A stretch of 59,437 bases of DNA from an uncultured Opitutaceae bacterium. GTDB lineage: Bacteria > Verrucomicrobiota > Verrucomicrobiia > Opitutales > Opitutaceae. Where the stretch lies: positions 1 to 59,437 of the forward strand of contig CALFNN010000022.1 in the NCBI GenBank assembly GCA_937902925.1, in the 5' to 3' direction. The notes below the pieces were generated by a model, which saw nothing but the letters and a program-made list of their open reading frames with translations, had not been told where the DNA came from and made no database searches. Made by a program: the position numbers and the translations under genes. Position 1 is the first letter of the stretch. The number at the start of each line of letters is the position of its first letter. Shown here in pieces: positions 8,723 through 18,010 of the stretch.

Positions 8723-10255
8723 TCAGCAGCGCGTCGGCGATGTGCGGCGCCAGTAGAATGCCCAGTTGAGCGCAAAGCACCCGAGTGCAAACAGGGCCAT
8801 GGCGGTGTAAGCCCACGCCGGCGAACCGAACCGTTCCATGCACCACCCGAGCAAGAGCGGCGGGAAGAAACCGCCCAGCGCGCCAAGACAGCTCACGAAG
8901 CCGATCGCCGGGCCGGCCTCCGTCCCCATCACGGTTGGGATGATTTTGAAAATCGAGCCGTTGCCCAAACCCGCCGCGGCGCAAAGGATCATGATCGTCC
9001 AGAAAAACCCTGTGAACTCATCCGGCTGGAGAAATTGCGCCAGGCTGAATCCGCACACGCCCATCACCGCGATGCTCACTGCCGTCACCGCGCCTGCGCT
9101 CCATTTGTCGGCGAGCCAGCCGCCGAGCGGGCGGGTCAGTGTGGCCACCAGCACGGCGAACGGGGAAAAGAACAAGGGATTCGGCGCGCCGCCCGGCGCC
9201 TTGGCGAAGACCTCATTGATGATCAGCGGGAGCGACGCGCCCATCGCCACGAAGGCGCCGAAGGTGAGAAAATACAGGGTCGAGAGAATCCAGGTGTGCG
9301 CGCGGCGCGCCACGACGAGTTGCGAGGCGAGAGACTTGGCCGGCTGCGGATAGTTTTCCGTGCCGAACCAGATCGCCGCCGCGCAGCCGAGGATCAGTGG
9401 CACCCAGATAAAGGCGGCGTTGCTCAACCACACCGGTTGCGTCGCGCCGCCCGCCAGCTTGAGCGAAAGCGGGCTGCCTGATAGCGCGCCAAACGCCGCG
9501 AGTCCGATCACGGCGGGAATTGTGAACTGCGCGATCGTCACGCCGAGATTGCCGAGGCCGTTGATGCCGAGCGCGGACCCCTGCAAGCGCTTGGGAAACC
9601 ATAGCGTGACCGTGGCCATGGAGGTCGCGAAATTCGCGCCGGCGATGCCCGTGAGCGCGGCCCAGAAAAGCAGCGTGCCGAAGGAGGCGTGCGGATCGCG
9701 CAGCACGAGCCCGGTGCCGATGCACGGGATCAGCATGAGCAGCGTGACTACGGTGTAGGCGTTGCGGCTGCCGAAGCGGGAGACGATCAGTCCGTAGGGA
9801 ATCCGCAGCAGCGAACCTAGCACGACGGGCGCCGCCGTGATCCAGAATTTCTGTTGCGGCGAGATCGCAAAGCCCGCGCCGGCGAGTTTCACCGAAATCG
9901 CCGACCACATGAACCAGACGGCAAACGCGAGCGCGAGCGACACCGCGCTGATGACGAGCGTCCGCCAGGCGAGCGCCGCGCGCACGAACGGTTCTGGTTT
10001 CTCGTCCACGAGGACGCCGCGGATCGGCTGGGGTAGAAACTGCAGCAGGCCCGCCCCGCCGAGAAACAGCGCGAGCGAGCCGTAGAACGCCGGCCACACG
10101 ATACTGTGGTCACCGCCCAACGCGGTGTTGAGCACGGCGGTGAGCAGCCATACCTGGAGCACCACGATGAGTATGAGCACGCCGATGATGCCGACGAAAA
10201 GCGTGTTGGTCTTATTGGGATGCGCCTGACTCTGCGCGCGTCGAAATGTGCTCAC
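8723..10255 (-). CDS. narK: NarK-family nitrate/nitrite transporter (MFS)
   Basis: 510 residues with about twelve hydrophobic helices. It shows the nitrate/nitrite porter signatures: a glycine-rich segment GLGNLGVTIAQF in the first half and AAGLGNGSIFKIIPT in the second, with conserved Arg in SLLRIPYGLIVSRFG. It lies between the Rieske and MOSC genes in a same-strand cluster with a molybdopterin oxidoreductase, so it most likely brings nitrate in or exchanges it for nitrite. The first 20 or so residues are polar, with the first helix after that. Substrate is inferred from family and context. Confidence 0.87.
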   Translation of the reverse strand: MSTFRRAQSQAHPNKTNTLFVGIIGVLILIVVLQVWLLTAVLNTALGGDHSIVWPAFYGSLALFLGGAGLLQFLPQPIRGVLVDEKPEPFVRAALAWRTLVISAVSLALAFAVWFMWSAISVKLAGAGFAISPQQKFWITAAPVVLGSLLRIPYGLIVSRFGSRNAYTVVTLLMLIPCIGTGLVLRDPHASFGTLLFWAALTGIAGANFATSMATVTLWFPKRLQGSALGINGLGNLGVTIAQFTIPAVIGLAAFGALSGSPLSLKLAGGATQPVWLSNAAFIWVPLILGCAAAIWFGTENYPQPAKSLASQLVVARRAHTWILSTLYFLTFGAFVAMGASLPLIINEVFAKAPGGAPNPLFFSPFAVLVATLTRPLGGWLADKWSAGAVTAVSIAVMGVCGFSLAQFLQPDEFTGFFWTIMILCAAAGLGNGSIFKIIPTVMGTEAGPAIGFVSCLGALGGFFPPLLLGWCMERFGSPAWAYTAMALFALGCFALNWAFYWRRTSPTRC

Positions 10256-10258
10256 GGC

Positions 10259-10780
10259 TCAGGCGGGTTGCGGGCCAAGCTCCGCCACGAATATCTCCTC
10301 GCCGCGGACGATCACCGCGAGCTGTGGCAGCGGCCGCGGCGGCGGTCCTTGGAGCACCGCGCCGGTGCGAGCGTCGAACCAGCCGTTGTGGCACGGGCAC
10401 TCGATCTTGTCGGAGCCCGGCTTGTAGAAAACGGCACACGACAGGTGCGTGCACTTCTGTTCGTAGGCGCGCCACTCGCCGGATTCGAGGTGGATGAGAA
10501 TGTAGGGCGTGGTGGATCCCGGCACGACGAACGCGCGCGTGCCGCCGACGGGCACGTCGCCGAGGCGGCAGACACGTTGCTCGCCCACGATGCGGTGCGG
10601 CGGGAGGAGCTTGTCTTTCACCGCCACAAACGCGGTGCCGGCGGCAAGGCCGCCGGAAACGAGGCAGAGAAACTTCGCGAACTCCCGGCGCGAGACATGC
10701 GTGGCTTCCACGCGTTCGTGAGGAAAATCGGCCTCCCACGCCGGGCGAGGTTTGAGCGGGTTGTCTTCGTTTTCAGCCAT
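10259..10780 (-). CDS. Rieske [2Fe-2S] protein with N-terminal anchor
   Basis: 173 residues. The Rieske cluster motifs are both present: CTHLSC and CPCHNGWF, giving two Cys and two His ligands. The N-terminus has SRREFAKFLCLVSGG, a Tat-like twin-arginine followed by a hydrophobic stretch, so the domain is probably exported and membrane-anchored. It sits 4 bases upstream of narK and 7 bases downstream of the ferredoxin gene, which indicates one operon. A Rieske subunit beside a Nap/Nas-type molybdoenzyme and a NarI-like membrane protein suggests electron transfer from the quinol pool to the catalytic subunit. Confidence 0.9.
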   Translation of the reverse strand: MAENEDNPLKPRPAWEADFPHERVEATHVSRREFAKFLCLVSGGLAAGTAFVAVKDKLLPPHRIVGEQRVCRLGDVPVGGTRAFVVPGSTTPYILIHLESGEWRAYEQKCTHLSCAVFYKPGSDKIECPCHNGWFDARTGAVLQGPPPRPLPQLAVIVRGEEIFVAELGPQPA

Positions 10781-10786
10781 GGCGGT

Positions 10787-11356
10787 TTAGTCGACGCTCA
10801 GCGCGGTGCTCCCGGCCGGCATCATGATGTTAACCTTCGTGCGCACGGTCTGCGCCCCGAACATAAAGGTGTTCACCGGCGTGCTGTTCGGGCGCATCTG
10901 CGCGATCTTCTCACGCTTGCCGAACCAGAGCGCGCCGCTCGGGCAGACCGTCGCGCACATGGGCCGCTTGCCCGCGCTGGTGCGGTCATAGCACATGTTG
11001 CACTTCATCATGATCTGCGTCTCCTCCATCTTTTTTGGGACGCCGAACGGGCACGCGAGCACGCAGTTCGCGCAGGAGATGCAGCGGGCGGTGTTCGCCG
11101 TGTGGACGATGCCAAACTCGTCCTTGGTGATTGCGTCCGCCGGGCAAACGCGGGCGCACGCCGGGTCCTCGCAATGCATGCAAACCTGCACGGAGGTTTG
11201 CGTGCTGATGTAGCGGTCGACGTAGTCGACATGGATCATCGACGTCTGGCCGTTGGTCTCGCACTCGGCGCAGGCCATTTCACATGCACGGCAGCCGATG
11301 CAGCGCTGCGGATCGATGAAGAACTCTTCGTCCGTCTTGATTTGCGTGTTCTGCAT
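10787..11356 (-). CDS. Four-cluster 4Fe-4S ferredoxin subunit (DmsB/NrfC type)
   Basis: 189 residues with four Cys-rich groups in order: [35 protein letters not shown] and [20 protein letters not shown]. This is the electron-transfer subunit of the DMSO-reductase superfamily, wiring the molybdoenzyme to its membrane partner. No signal peptide is visible. It may act in the cytoplasm or be exported as a complex with a partner. It starts 13 bases after the molybdopterin subunit gene and is followed at once by the Rieske gene. Confidence 0.9.
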   Translation of the reverse strand: MQNTQIKTDEEFFIDPQRCIGCRACEMACAECETNGQTSMIHVDYVDRYISTQTSVQVCMHCEDPACARVCPADAITKDEFGIVHTANTARCISCANCVLACPFGVPKKMEETQIMMKCNMCYDRTSAGKRPMCATVCPSGALWFGKREKIAQMRPNSTPVNTFMFGAQTVRTKVNIMMPAGSTALSVD

Positions 11357-11368
11357 GCGTCGGGCGGT

Positions 11369-13585
11369 TCAGGGACTGGCGAAAGCGGTGCGGGCGTCTC
11401 CCACGGGTTCGGGGTGGCCGAGCGGCTCGAGCCGCGCGGCGCAGACCTTGAACTCGGGGATCTTGGAAACCGGATCGAGGTGCCCGGAGGTAAGCTGGTT
11501 CGCCGACTTGCGGCCGGGCCAGTGATAGGGGATGAACACTGTGTCTGTGCGGATTGTCTCGACGAGCTGGGCCGGAAACTCCGCCGCCCCGCGGCGCGTG
11601 ACGACCCGCACGACTTCGCGGTCGTGGATATTGTAACGCGCGGCGAGCGTCGGGTGAATCTCCAGCAGCGGCTCGGGATATTGATCGACCAGTTTGCCGA
11701 TCCGGCGCGTCTGCGTGCCGCTGAGATACTGCGAGACGACGCGGCCGGTCGTGAGGATGACCGGATACTCCGCATCGGTGATTTCGCCGGGATCGCGATA
11801 GCTTACCGGGTTGAAATGCGCCTTGCCGTCGGGCGTCGCGAATTTCCGATCCTCCCACAGCCGCGGCGTGCCCGGATGGTCGAGCGTCGGACACGGCCAG
11901 AACACGCCCATGTTTTTTTCGATCTTCTCGTAGGTGATCCCGAAGTAGTCCGCGGTTCCGCCTTGGGACGCATAACGTAGCTCGGTGAATATTTCCTCCG
12001 AGGTCTTGAATTCGAACTTGTCGCCGGCCCCGAGTCGGCGGGCGAGTTCGAGCAGGATGTCGGTGTCGGTGCGGGCCTCGCCCGGCGGCGTGACGGCGCG
12101 GCGGATGCGGACCACGCGGCCTTCGGCGGTGGTGACCGTGCCGTCCTCCTCCTCGTGCAGCGAACCGGGCAGCACGATGTCGGCGTGCCGGGCGGTTTCG
12201 TTGAGGAAAAAATCGATCGCCGTGTAGTGCTCCAGTTTTTCGAACGCCTCGCGCACGTAGTTGTTGTTGGGGAGCGAGACAACGGGGTTGAAACAGATGC
12301 TGATCATGCCGCGAATCTCGCCGCGGTGAATCGCCTCAATGATTTCGTAGGCGGTCAGCCCTTTATGGGGAATTTCCGGCTCGGGCACGTTCCAGACGCG
12401 GGCGATGTGAGCCCGATGCTCGGGATTCTCGATGTCGCGGTTGCCGGGCAACTGGTCGCACTTGTGGCCGTGTTCACGGCCGCCCTGGCCGTTGCCCTGA
12501 CCCGTGATGGTGCCGTAGCCGCAATACGGTTTGCCAATCCGCCCGGTGGCGAGGACGAGGTTGATGCACGAGACGACGTTCTCGACGCCCTTGCTGTGGT
12601 GTTCGATCCCGCGCGCGTGGAGCAGGAAACTCGTCTTGGCGCGGCCCCACATCTCGGCGGCGCGCATGATCTTTGCGGCGTCGATGCCGGTGGTCTGCTC
12701 GGCCCACGTGAGATCGTAGTCCTTCACGGCGGCGGTCGCCTCCGCGAATCCGCTCGTGTGCTGCGCGATGAAGTCGTGGTCGAGCCAGTCGTGTTTTACG
12801 AGCTGGTGCAGGATCGCGCCGTAGAGCGCGGAATCGCGTCCCGGCCGGATCGGCAGATGCAGGTCGGCGGTGCGCGCGATCGGCGTGAGGCGCGGGTCGA
12901 CGACGATGAGCTTCGCGCCGTTGTCGCGCGCCTGCCAGATCCAGTGCGTGAGCGTGGGGAACGTTTCGCTGACGTTCGTGCCGCAGATCATGATGACCTC
13001 GGCGTGCGCGAGGTCGGCGTAGGTGTTGGACGCGCGGTCGAGACCGAAGGCCTTCTTGTTGCCCGCGCCGGCGCTGACCATGCAGAGCCGGCCGTTGTAA
13101 TCGAGGTTGCGCGTCTTGAGCGCGAGGCGGGCAAACTTGCCGACGAGGTAGCTTTTCTCGTTCGTCAGCGAAACACCCGAGAGCATGGCGAAGGCATGCG
13201 GCCCGTGCTCCGCCTGGATGCGTCTGATCTCGGCCACGGTGCGGTCAAGCGCGGCGTCCCAGCCGAGTGGCCGGAAGCCCGCGCCCTCGACGCGCCCGAA
13301 CGGATGGAGCAGTCGGTCGGGGTGGTTGTTCTGGAGATAGCGCTGCACGCCCTTCGGACAAAGCCGTCCCTCGTTGAAGGGAAACTCCTCCCACGGATCG
13401 AAGCCGACCACGCGGTTGTTTTTAACCAGGAGCTTGATGCCGCATTGCATGCCGCAGAAGCAGCAATGCGTTTTCACCACCTCGTCCGGTTCGTCGCGTC
13501 CCACAAAACCCTCGCGCGGCGGGTAGTTCTTGTGCGGACCGAAGTCGGCGATGAGTTGTTCGGACGAAACCGGAAGCTTGGCCAT
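11369..13585 (-). CDS. Molybdopterin oxidoreductase, probable nitrate reductase catalytic subunit (Nap/Nas type)
   Basis: 738 residues, the usual length for Nas/Nap enzymes. A [4Fe-4S] motif lies at the N-terminus (CFCGMQC, then a Cys in RLCPKG about 30 residues on). Further in is [11 protein letters not shown], matching the region that carries the cysteine ligand to molybdenum in periplasmic/assimilatory nitrate reductases (NapA: CMASA). The C-terminal third holds the molydopterin-dinucleotide binding domain ([18 protein letters not shown]). There is no Tat signal, so it is either cytoplasmic or moved with a partner. Context (NarK, ferredoxin, Rieske, membrane subunit) supports nitrate as the substrate; formate or another substrate is possible. 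Confidence 0.83.
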   Translation of the reverse strand: MAKLPVSSEQLIADFGPHKNYPPREGFVGRDEPDEVVKTHCCFCGMQCGIKLLVKNNRVVGFDPWEEFPFNEGRLCPKGVQRYLQNNHPDRLLHPFGRVEGAGFRPLGWDAALDRTVAEIRRIQAEHGPHAFAMLSGVSLTNEKSYLVGKFARLALKTRNLDYNGRLCMVSAGAGNKKAFGLDRASNTYADLAHAEVIMICGTNVSETFPTLTHWIWQARDNGAKLIVVDPRLTPIARTADLHLPIRPGRDSALYGAILHQLVKHDWLDHDFIAQHTSGFAEATAAVKDYDLTWAEQTTGIDAAKIMRAAEMWGRAKTSFLLHARGIEHHSKGVENVVSCINLVLATGRIGKPYCGYGTITGQGNGQGGREHGHKCDQLPGNRDIENPEHRAHIARVWNVPEPEIPHKGLTAYEIIEAIHRGEIRGMISICFNPVVSLPNNNYVREAFEKLEHYTAIDFFLNETARHADIVLPGSLHEEEDGTVTTAEGRVVRIRRAVTPPGEARTDTDILLELARRLGAGDKFEFKTSEEIFTELRYASQGGTADYFGITYEKIEKNMGVFWPCPTLDHPGTPRLWEDRKFATPDGKAHFNPVSYRDPGEITDAEYPVILTTGRVVSQYLSGTQTRRIGKLVDQYPEPLLEIHPTLAARYNIHDREVVRVVTRRGAAEFPAQLVETIRTDTVFIPYHWPGRKSANQLTSGHLDPVSKIPEFKVCAARLEPLGHPEPVGDARTAFASP

Positions 13586-13603
13586 GGTGGACGAGGACGA
13601 GAG

Positions 13604-14650
13604 TTAGCCGAAGTAAGTGCCGGATTCCTTGCGCGCGGCGAGGTGTGCCTTGGCGAGCGCGGCGCGTTTGCCCTGCGGGCTGAGGTCGAGGTGCGAGGAA
13701 CCGTCGGCGCGCGTAAAATCGTAACCGAGCTCGCGGGTGACCGCCTTCAAGTCGTCGACGTGGAGCTGGGTGGCAAATTCGTCTTTGGTATGGCGGCAGA
13801 CCGCCTGCGGGCCGAGCGCGCCCTCGCGTCGATAGATCGCCACGCCGAGTTGCGCCGGTCGTTGAAAGATGTGGAAGAATTTTCCAAAGGGCATCCAGAG
13901 CAGGAAAAGGATCACGACGATGGCGTGCGTGATGCCCATGAACTGGTGCGCCCGGCCCTGCATGAATTCATAGTCCCAGGTCAGGCCGAGTCCGGTGACG
14001 GCAATCGCCGCGAGCAACAGCAACGGCAGGATGTCGCCCTCGAAAGTCTGGATCGCGATCTGGCCGGCGTCGGTCAGACGCCGCCGCATCATCAGCCCGA
14101 TCCCGACAATGATCATCACCGACGACCAGTTCAGGACATGGAAGATGTTCGCAGCGACGAAGCTGTTCAGCGGAAACGAAAACAGCGCAAAGCCGAACAC
14201 GTGCGCCACGTAGGTATCGATGGTGCCGGAGGCGAGCGTGAAATGGATCCAGCCGAAGGTGAGCGGGAAAGTGACGGCAAACGCGATCACGCAGCCCCAG
14301 GCCATCAGCATGTGGCCGGACCAGCGCGCCAGCCCGCGTTTGCGGATGAAGCTCTGCGCGCCGAGGTCGGTGAAGGCGTGTTTCACCAAGGCCCAGCCAT
14401 GGCCGAACATCCGGCCGGAGAAGAAAAACTGCCACCCGCGCCGCCAGTAGAGCCGCGTCGGCGGGCGCTGGAGCCAAACGGTGTAGCGGTAAACCAGACC
14501 GAACCACGCAAACACCGATCCGAAAAGATAAGCGATCAGCGCGCCGTCAAAATTCTGGAGATTGCGCGAGCCGATGATGACCGCGGCAATCAACAGGAGC
14601 GTTGCAAGCGACGCGACGATCAGCGCGCGGAGATTGAGGGTGCTAAGCAT
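13604..14650 (-). CDS. NarI/HdrE-like membrane cytochrome subunit
   Basis: 348 residues with about six hydrophobic helices and a soluble C-terminal tail of 80 residues. Histidines lie in or near the helices (WSGHMLMAWG, YVAHVFGF, IFHVLNWS, AHQFMGITHAIV), suitable for ligating b-type hemes. This resembles the quinol-oxidising membrane subunits of NarI/HdrE/DsrM type. It is the first gene of the same-strand cluster, 18 bases before the molybdopterin gene, so it probably passes electrons from quinol to the ferredoxin and Rieske subunits. Heme count and quinone site cannot be fixed by eye. Confidence 0.75.
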   Translation of the reverse strand: MLSTLNLRALIVASLATLLLIAAVIIGSRNLQNFDGALIAYLFGSVFAWFGLVYRYTVWLQRPPTRLYWRRGWQFFFSGRMFGHGWALVKHAFTDLGAQSFIRKRGLARWSGHMLMAWGCVIAFAVTFPLTFGWIHFTLASGTIDTYVAHVFGFALFSFPLNSFVAANIFHVLNWSSVMIIVGIGLMMRRRLTDAGQIAIQTFEGDILPLLLLAAIAVTGLGLTWDYEFMQGRAHQFMGITHAIVVILFLLWMPFGKFFHIFQRPAQLGVAIYRREGALGPQAVCRHTKDEFATQLHVDDLKAVTRELGYDFTRADGSSHLDLSPQGKRAALAKAHLAARKESGTYFG

Positions 14651-14808
14651 GGCGGACGGGGAAGTGGTTCACGAAAGCGCGAGGCTCGCAGAAGGCAACC
14701 CCGCACCGGCGAGAGGAAAATTCTTCAATGGATGCACGTGAATCGGCCCGTGGTCGGAGCGCCGGGTTTCGAAACTGCATCACAACCGAAAGTCGCCCGG
14801 CACTGGTG

Positions 14809-15153
14809 TCAGTGAGGATTCCCAATGCCATGCGCGTGCGCCAAATACTCGCCGATCATGCGGGCGCCTTCGACGAAGGCGCGGCCATTCGCGTGCTGCA
14901 CTTTTAGCGTGGCGGGGACGCTCGATGGGCTCGTGGCCAATACCAGCACGGGGCAACTTTGGTTTTTCTCGCCCAACAAAGATGCCAACTCCGGCCGTGG
15001 GCGCGGGAAATCCACATAATGGATGTCGATGCTCTGCTTGAGCGCCGGATAAAACTCCATCAAGCCGATCACCTCGGCACAGCCGGGACAGTAATAGGTT
15101 TCGCCCTGATCGCGAAAATCGTGTTTGAGGAGATACAATTGATCGTGGTTCAT
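14809..15153 (-). CDS. DUF3088 protein, copy 1
   Basis: 114 residues of the DUF3088 family. It has a CPGC pair (YYCPGCAEV) near residue 22 in a thioredoxin-fold-like context and the segment SIDIHYVDFPRPRPEL. Function is unknown in the literature I can recall. A second copy, about three-quarters identical, is at 46051-46395. Copy 1 stands between the nitronate-monooxygenase-like gene and the nitrate reductase cluster, and copy 2 directly follows an NsrR fragment, so both are associated with nitrosative-stress genes. A small palindrome ATACGGGTGTAT lies 15 or so bases upstream of its start. Confidence 0.8.
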   Translation of the reverse strand: MNHDQLYLLKHDFRDQGETYYCPGCAEVIGLMEFYPALKQSIDIHYVDFPRPRPELASLLGEKNQSCPVLVLATSPSSVPATLKVQHANGRAFVEGARMIGEYLAHAHGIGNPH

Positions 15154-15178
15154 GATGTTTTATTGATACGGGTGTATT

Positions 15179-16603
15179 TCACGCCGGTCCGAGCAAGCGA
15201 CGGACGACATCGGCGGCAGTATAGGAACACTTTCCCGGCGTGAGAAATTGCGCGATCCTGCGGAGGTCGTTACCCGCCGTCACAAGTGCTGGCTCCTCGC
15301 CGTGTCCAGGCCGAACCTGCGCGAAACCAGCTGTGGCAAACAGGCCGTTGCAGAGGCATTTGCGGCCCACTGTTTCTCCACGGCCTCCGCCTTTTCGAAG
15401 AAAGTCTTCGATTGGCTCACTCGGACAGCGATAGCCGACGATGCCATCCGCCTTGCGGTAAGGCCGCCGGAGGGCACCGATGTCACAGATGCGCTCGCGG
15501 GCCGCAAAAATCGCCGAGTCGGAAAGGGTGCCTCCCAAGGCCGCCACCTTGAAAGGAAAGCCGGTAGGCGAAGCCAGCGGATCGGTGAAAATTTCCGCGT
15601 GCCCGGAGCGAGAAAGCTCGAGGGACTGCCGCTTGATCTCTGGGTGGAGACCTGATTCCTCGCAGAAGGCGAAAGCGGTTCCGGCCTGGATGCCGGCGGC
15701 TCCGAGGTGCAGCGCTTCTTCAAGCTTTCCCGGCTGTCCGTAGGAACCCGCCAGCCAGAACGGCAGCCCCAGCATGCGGATTTTCTCAAGTTCGGGGACA
15801 TCGCGCGGGCCATAGACCGGTTCGCCCGTGGAGCTAAGGTGCAAGGGGCCGCGGGGTGGTGCGTTGTGGCCTCCAGCGCTCTCACCTTCGACGATGAAAC
15901 CGTCCACGCAGCCGTTGGATTTGCGCTCCAGCGTGACGGCCAGCGTTGCCGAGGATATGATCGCAAAGAACTCGGGACGCTTGAGCGTCGGTGCGATTCC
16001 ACCGCAGAATGCCGAGGGATCGAAGGCAGATACGAATTCTTCTCCGTGAAGCGCCCCTTCGACGTCGATCTTCAGCTGGGCGGGTTCGCCTCCGGCTAGC
16101 CGGTCGAGCACGCCGGGAATAGTGCGCGGAATTCCGGCTCCCATAAGCACGCAGGCCACTCCCGCGAGCATGGCGCCGAACAGCGCCGGCAATGTCGGGA
16201 GCTGAATTTTTTCGAGGAGGTTGATGCCGACAAGACCATCGTGACCTTCCTTGGCGAGAAATACCTCGACGAAAGCACCGAGGACCACTGGCTCAACAAA
16301 GCGTGAGCCGGGGTTCAGCGAAGCCAGAGGGACAAGGCGAAAGGGTGAGCCCTCAGGTTTCCCGCCTTCGATGAAATAGTCCGCCAGCACGCGTTCGGCC
16401 ACGGCGGGGAACGGAAAATGGGCCATCGCCCGACGGGCAGCCCCGCTGGGATCACCCAGTTGCAGGCGCCGCGCAAGAATCGTCTCGATGCCCGTTCCTG
16501 ACACGACGCCCAATTGCCCGAGACGTGATACAGACCGCGCGAGCCTCCAGTTGGAGATAGCGACGCCCATGCCGCCCTGAATGATTTTCGGAAATGCGAT
16601 CAC
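15179..16603 (-). CDS. Nitronate monooxygenase / 2-nitropropane dioxygenase-like flavoenzyme
   Basis: 474 residues from GTG 16603, which begins just before FPKIIQGGMGVAIS, the FMN-binding start of this family; the frame is open further upstream into nadA. A central FIVEGESAGGHNAP segment matches the glycine-His region (E-[AG]-x-GGH) of nitronate monooxygenases. A later LGAAGIQAGTAFAFCEES carries the second flavin-phosphate site. It is longer than classical NMO (about 330 aa), with an extra C-terminal cysteine-containing domain (GRKCLCNGLFA), as in a long subfamily often found near denitrification genes. It probably deals with nitro compounds formed under NO stress, but the substrate is unproven. 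Confidence 0.82.
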   Translation of the reverse strand: MIAFPKIIQGGMGVAISNWRLARSVSRLGQLGVVSGTGIETILARRLQLGDPSGAARRAMAHFPFPAVAERVLADYFIEGGKPEGSPFRLVPLASLNPGSRFVEPVVLGAFVEVFLAKEGHDGLVGINLLEKIQLPTLPALFGAMLAGVACVLMGAGIPRTIPGVLDRLAGGEPAQLKIDVEGALHGEEFVSAFDPSAFCGGIAPTLKRPEFFAIISSATLAVTLERKSNGCVDGFIVEGESAGGHNAPPRGPLHLSSTGEPVYGPRDVPELEKIRMLGLPFWLAGSYGQPGKLEEALHLGAAGIQAGTAFAFCEESGLHPEIKRQSLELSRSGHAEIFTDPLASPTGFPFKVAALGGTLSDSAIFAARERICDIGALRRPYRKADGIVGYRCPSEPIEDFLRKGGGRGETVGRKCLCNGLFATAGFAQVRPGHGEEPALVTAGNDLRRIAQFLTPGKCSYTAADVVRRLLGPA

Positions 16604-16661
16604 CCGTGTCCAAGTAAGTTTTTTCTGAGAACGACTTTCCCCAAGCCGAATGAATCGTGTC

Positions 16662-17717
16662 TCATGATCCCTCAATCCTTCCAGCGGAGATCGCCAGCAT
16701 CTGCTCGATCGGTAACCGTGCCCGTTCCGAAATTTCCGCGGACAATTCAATGCGCGGGGCGAGATTCTTCATGCAGTCGCGCAGCTTTTCGAGCGTGTTC
16801 ATTTTCATATAGCGACATTCGCTGCAGCGGCAGCCGTCGGTGGGCATCTGCGTGGCGTCGAATGTAGGCGCGCAGATGAATTCTTTGCCGGGGCATTCCT
16901 TCTTCAGCCGATGGATGATGCCCGATTCAGTGACGATCACGAACTGGCGGGCCGGGCTTGTTCGACAATACGTTATCATTTTCTCGGTCGAACAGACCGT
17001 ATCGGCCAACTCCCTCACTTCGCGCAGGCTCTCGGGATGGACGACCACCTTGGCTCCAGGGAAGCGCTTGCGCAGGCGCAGCAGGTTGTCGCAACGAAAC
17101 TCGACATGCGCGTAACAGTTCCCACGCCAGAGTGTCATCGGCCTCTTTGTCTGCTCCCTGACCCAGGCTCCGAGGTTTTCGTCAGGGACGAATAAGATGT
17201 CTTTGTCCGCAGGGACCGACTCGACGATTTTGACGGCATTGCCACTGGTGCAGATGACATCGCAGAGTGCCTTCACCTCCGCACTGCAATTAATGTAGGC
17301 AATGGTGAAGAAGTTTGGGTTGGTCTCTTGCAGAGCTCGCAACTGGTCTGCCGGGCAGCTCTCCTCAAGCGAGCATCCGGCGGCATTATCGGGCAACACG
17401 ACGAGTTTGTCCGGGTTGAGAATCTTGGCTGTCTCGGCCATGAAATGCACGCCACAGAAGACAATCACTTCTGCATGGGTCGCCGCAGCTTGTTGGGCCA
17501 GTCCGAGCGAATCGCCAACAAAGTCCGCGACGTCTTGAATCTCCGGAACTTGATAATTGTGCGCGAGAATGACGGCGTTGAGCCTGAACTTGAGATCGAG
17601 GATTTCGCGAGCGAGCACGTCGGCATCTCGTGATGAACTCGGATTCCAGAGCTGCGAAAGATCGCCATCGGCAACAGAACTTTGGTTCGATCCGAGAAGA
17701 TTCATGGTATAGGTCAC
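16662..17717 (-). CDS. nadA: Quinolinate synthase A
   Basis: 351 residues. The family features are clear: AHNYQVPEIQDVADFVGDSL near the N-terminus, GVHFMAETAK, and the cysteines that hold the [4Fe-4S] cluster, including the C-terminal GCRCSECRYMKMNTLEKL region. It condenses iminoaspartate and dihydroxyacetone phosphate to quinolinate for NAD synthesis. There is no nadB or nadC nearby, which is odd for biosynthesis and suggests an extra copy. The GTG start at 17717 overlaps the GNAT stop; ATG 17705 is the alternative. The cluster is NO- and oxygen-sensitive, so being in an operon with the RIC repair protein is informative. Confidence 0.9.
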   Translation of the reverse strand: MTYTMNLLGSNQSSVADGDLSQLWNPSSSRDADVLAREILDLKFRLNAVILAHNYQVPEIQDVADFVGDSLGLAQQAAATHAEVIVFCGVHFMAETAKILNPDKLVVLPDNAAGCSLEESCPADQLRALQETNPNFFTIAYINCSAEVKALCDVICTSGNAVKIVESVPADKDILFVPDENLGAWVREQTKRPMTLWRGNCYAHVEFRCDNLLRLRKRFPGAKVVVHPESLREVRELADTVCSTEKMITYCRTSPARQFVIVTESGIIHRLKKECPGKEFICAPTFDATQMPTDGCRCSECRYMKMNTLEKLRDCMKNLAPRIELSAEISERARLPIEQMLAISAGRIEGS

Positions 17718-18010
17718 CGACCCGTGAGGTCGGAAAATTCGGTGTTTCGCTCAATGTATGCCGCGACGTAGGAACAGCGCGGATCAATTTTCCAGTGCTG
17801 TTGCCGCGCTGCTTTCAATGCGCCTCGGACCAGCGCAGCGGCGATCCCTTTCCCGCGGAGACTCTCGGGCACATGGGTGTGATCGAAGCTGACACATCCG
17901 CTTCCATCGGTGTAGCTCAAGTAAGCGAGGTCATTGCTCACCCGCATCTCGAAACGCCGCAGAACGACGTTGTGCACCAGCGCCGGAGGCAATTGAATCC
18001 TGTTCGTCAT
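17714..18010 (-). CDS. GNAT-type N-acetyltransferase (YjdJ-like)
   Basis: 98 residues. The acetyl-CoA binding signature PESLRGKGIAAALVRGAL is in the middle, followed by the KIDPRCSYVAAYI segment with a conserved Cys that is typical of the small YjdJ/Gtt1-like acetyltransferases. ATG 18010 overlaps the stop of the PLP-enzyme gene (ATGA), and its own stop overlaps the nadA GTG start, so it is tightly coupled on both sides. Substrate unknown. The coupling argues that it acts with its neighbours rather than alone. Confidence 0.8.
   Translation of the reverse strand: MTNRIQLPPALVHNVVLRRFEMRVSNDLAYLSYTDGSGCVSFDHTHVPESLRGKGIAAALVRGALKAARQQHWKIDPRCSYVAAYIERNTEFSDLTGR

Noticed and set aside
10106-11980. 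624-residue plus-strand open frame opposite narK, Rieske and ferredoxin genes
   Set aside because: Antisense to genes with clear cofactor motifs; no domain of its own.
12155-14815. 886-residue plus-strand open frame opposite the molybdoenzyme and membrane-subunit genes
   Set aside because: It is a shadow of the high-GC minus-strand genes; composition is Arg/Ala/Glu/Val-rich and no domain appears.
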